Assembly (NCBI GenBank): GCA_017301995.1
Contig: JAFLEH010000002.1
Span: 318,083 to 382,082, forward strand
Length of the DNA: 64,000 nucleotides
Direction: 5' to 3'
Source: Verrucomicrobiota bacterium
GTDB lineage: Bacteria > Verrucomicrobiota > Verrucomicrobiia > Verrucomicrobiales > Akkermansiaceae
Position 1 is the stretch's first letter. Each line of letters begins with the position of its first letter. This document shows positions 63,189 through 64,000 of the stretch, one piece after another. The notes under the pieces were generated by a model. That model was not told where the DNA came from, made no database searches, and saw only the letters and a list, made by a program, of their open reading frames with translations. The position numbers were made by a program, and so were the translations under genes.

Positions 63189-63309
63189 AAATCGCTTGGG
63201 CTAACAGTATTAATTCAAAGCATGCCGGGAAGTGATATCCGGACGGGTGCTCGGGGTGAAGGTTCGCGGATTCCGTTGATATTGCAAGGTTTTTCCCTCC
63301 ACGCGTAGG

Positions 63310-63595
63310 TATGAACCCGAAATCCGAAATTGAAAGGTATCATGTGGTCTCATTTGACCGCTGAAGCCGCTGTAATGGCGACTGCAAAAATCAAGATGAA
63401 CCCGATTCACCATCCGGTGTCGTCTTTCCGGTCAAACAAAACCCAGCGAACTCAGCGGTCTTCAGCGTTTGATCCCGCCTTCCGGCGGTCCCCCTTCGGG
63501 GCTGCCGCTTCGCGCCAGTCTATCTCGCATCCGCTCGGTTCAGCGGTAATTAGAGCGTCCAAACTTTCTTGAACTTGGATTTCGGGATGAAACCA
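63310..63595. repeat. Dispersed intergenic repeat, copy C
   Basis: The gene-free stretch 63189-63823 carries this copy. Left end GAACCCGAAATCCGAAATTG (63313-63332) returns inverted near the right end (GAACTTGGATTTCGGGATGA, 63571-63590). The internal blocks ATCATGTGGTCTCATTTGAC, AACAAAACCCAGCGAACTCA and GAGCGTCCAAACT match copy B. A GC-rich insertion with CCGCCTTCCGGCGG lies in the right half. The remaining 63596-63823 shows only a small hairpin (CCAGCG-TTCT-CGCTGG). Confidence 0.6.
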
Positions 63596-63823
63596 GTCAG
63601 TGGTCATTGAATTTCTTCCTGGGCGCGCCAGCGTTCTCGCTGGCAGAGAATGGGGTGCCTATTGAGACTTTGCCATTGGCTTTCCCAGTCCCGGTCGGTG
63701 GTGACATCGGCGTTCCCGGACCTCTGCGGGCTTCTATCCACGATCCACCATCTCCGATTTTCTGGGAAACTCCGCGCTTGGCAAGCGGTGGGGGATGGGG
63801 TGTGCTCGGTGGCGGAGAATGTC

Positions 63824-64000
63824 ATGAGCGAGGAGCGAGACCAGCCGACGCAGGAACGGGAGAGCGCCGCCGGGAATGACCGGAGTCGGCGGGAGTTGCG
63901 TCGTTCGTTTTTGAAGCTGGGGGAGGGGAGTTTTTCCGAAGGCCAGGCGTCCGGGGGGGACGGTGGGGCGGGGTTCCGGATGGAGCCGCGCGAGGTGAAA
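63824..64000 (+). CDS. Start of an unidentified protein (3' end outside window)
   Basis: ATG at 63824 opens a frame that runs off the window after 59 codons: MSEERDQPTQERESAAGNDR, then SRRELRRSFLKLGEGSFSEG and a Gly-rich stretch. The highly charged start is cytoplasmic and disordered. Nothing more can be said. The start is chosen because the upstream frame has no coding character. Confidence 0.5.
   Translation, partial: MSEERDQPTQERESAAGNDRSRRELRRSFLKLGEGSFSEGQASGGDGGAGFRMEPREVK

Noticed and set aside
63607..63879. 90-residue frame before the last partial gene
   Set aside because: Begins in repeat-flanking sequence, has Gly/Pro-rich noise, and overlaps the better-supported start at 63824.

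Overview
The window is a GC-rich chromosomal segment (about 63-64 % G+C by impression) from a bacterium that I place in the Verrucomicrobiota, most likely Verrucomicrobiales (Luteolibacter/Haloferula-like). Indicators are a Verru_Chthon-cassette A-type protein, a PEP-CTERM sorting tail, a lineage-typical toroid-repeat membrane protein, several carbohydrate-active enzymes of planctomycete/verrucomicrobial style, and a Rho factor with a long Lys/Ala-rich disordered extension. No rRNA, tRNA, CRISPR array, phage or transposase gene was seen. Most of the window is ordinary chromosome. The accessory-looking material sits in a tandem paralog array and in repeat-rich intergenic islands.

Layout: 1-0.7 kb, end of an FHA-domain membrane protein. 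0.9-5.0 kb, a minus-strand vitamin B12 uptake cassette (surface protein, BtuB-type TonB receptor, DUF4465/BtuH-like PEP-CTERM protein) led by a clear cobalamin riboswitch. 5.1-9.4 kb, periplasmic glucan genes opgG and opgH with an extra membrane protein between them, then galK. 10.7-14.1 kb, a mixed nucleotide operon (purD-pyrR-membrane protein-pyrB). 14.4-19.2 kb, Verru_Chthon protein A, a secreted partner, and glnB behind a textbook sigma-54 promoter. 19.7-31.8 kb, a galactoside-type utilisation cluster (AraC regulator, SSS symporter, DUF5107-TPR protein, DUF1080, GH2, GH27). 31.9-42.1 kb, housekeeping and envelope genes (toroid-repeat protein, rseP, lipoprotein hydrolase, GH43, accA, LysM protein, acpP, fba).

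42.1-50.2 kb is the most unusual part. A strong terminator, a 26-bp inverted-repeat element and a dispersed repeat precede a phosphodiesterase gene. Next comes a minus-strand array of five tandem DUF2330 membrane-protein genes with nearly constant ends, hypervariable transmembrane centres and mosaic blocks of near identity. Just upstream of the array's first gene lies a cluster of REP-like palindromes. 50.2-64 kb holds a small membrane gene, rho, yebC, an outer-membrane beta-barrel gene, nuoHJK (no nuoI), a Bax-inhibitor-1 protein, a large six-hairpin glycosidase, a 2-hydroxyacid dehydrogenase, two small unknown genes, another copy of the dispersed repeat, and the start of a gene cut by the window end.

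Functional links: the B12 cassette is controlled by its riboswitch. opgG/opgH make osmoregulated glucans. The 19.7-31.8 kb cluster would sense (AraC), import (SSS) and cleave (GH2, GH27) galactosides, and the nearby galK could feed released galactose into metabolism, although it is not in the same operon. All functional statements are from sequence motifs and family knowledge; no searches were run.
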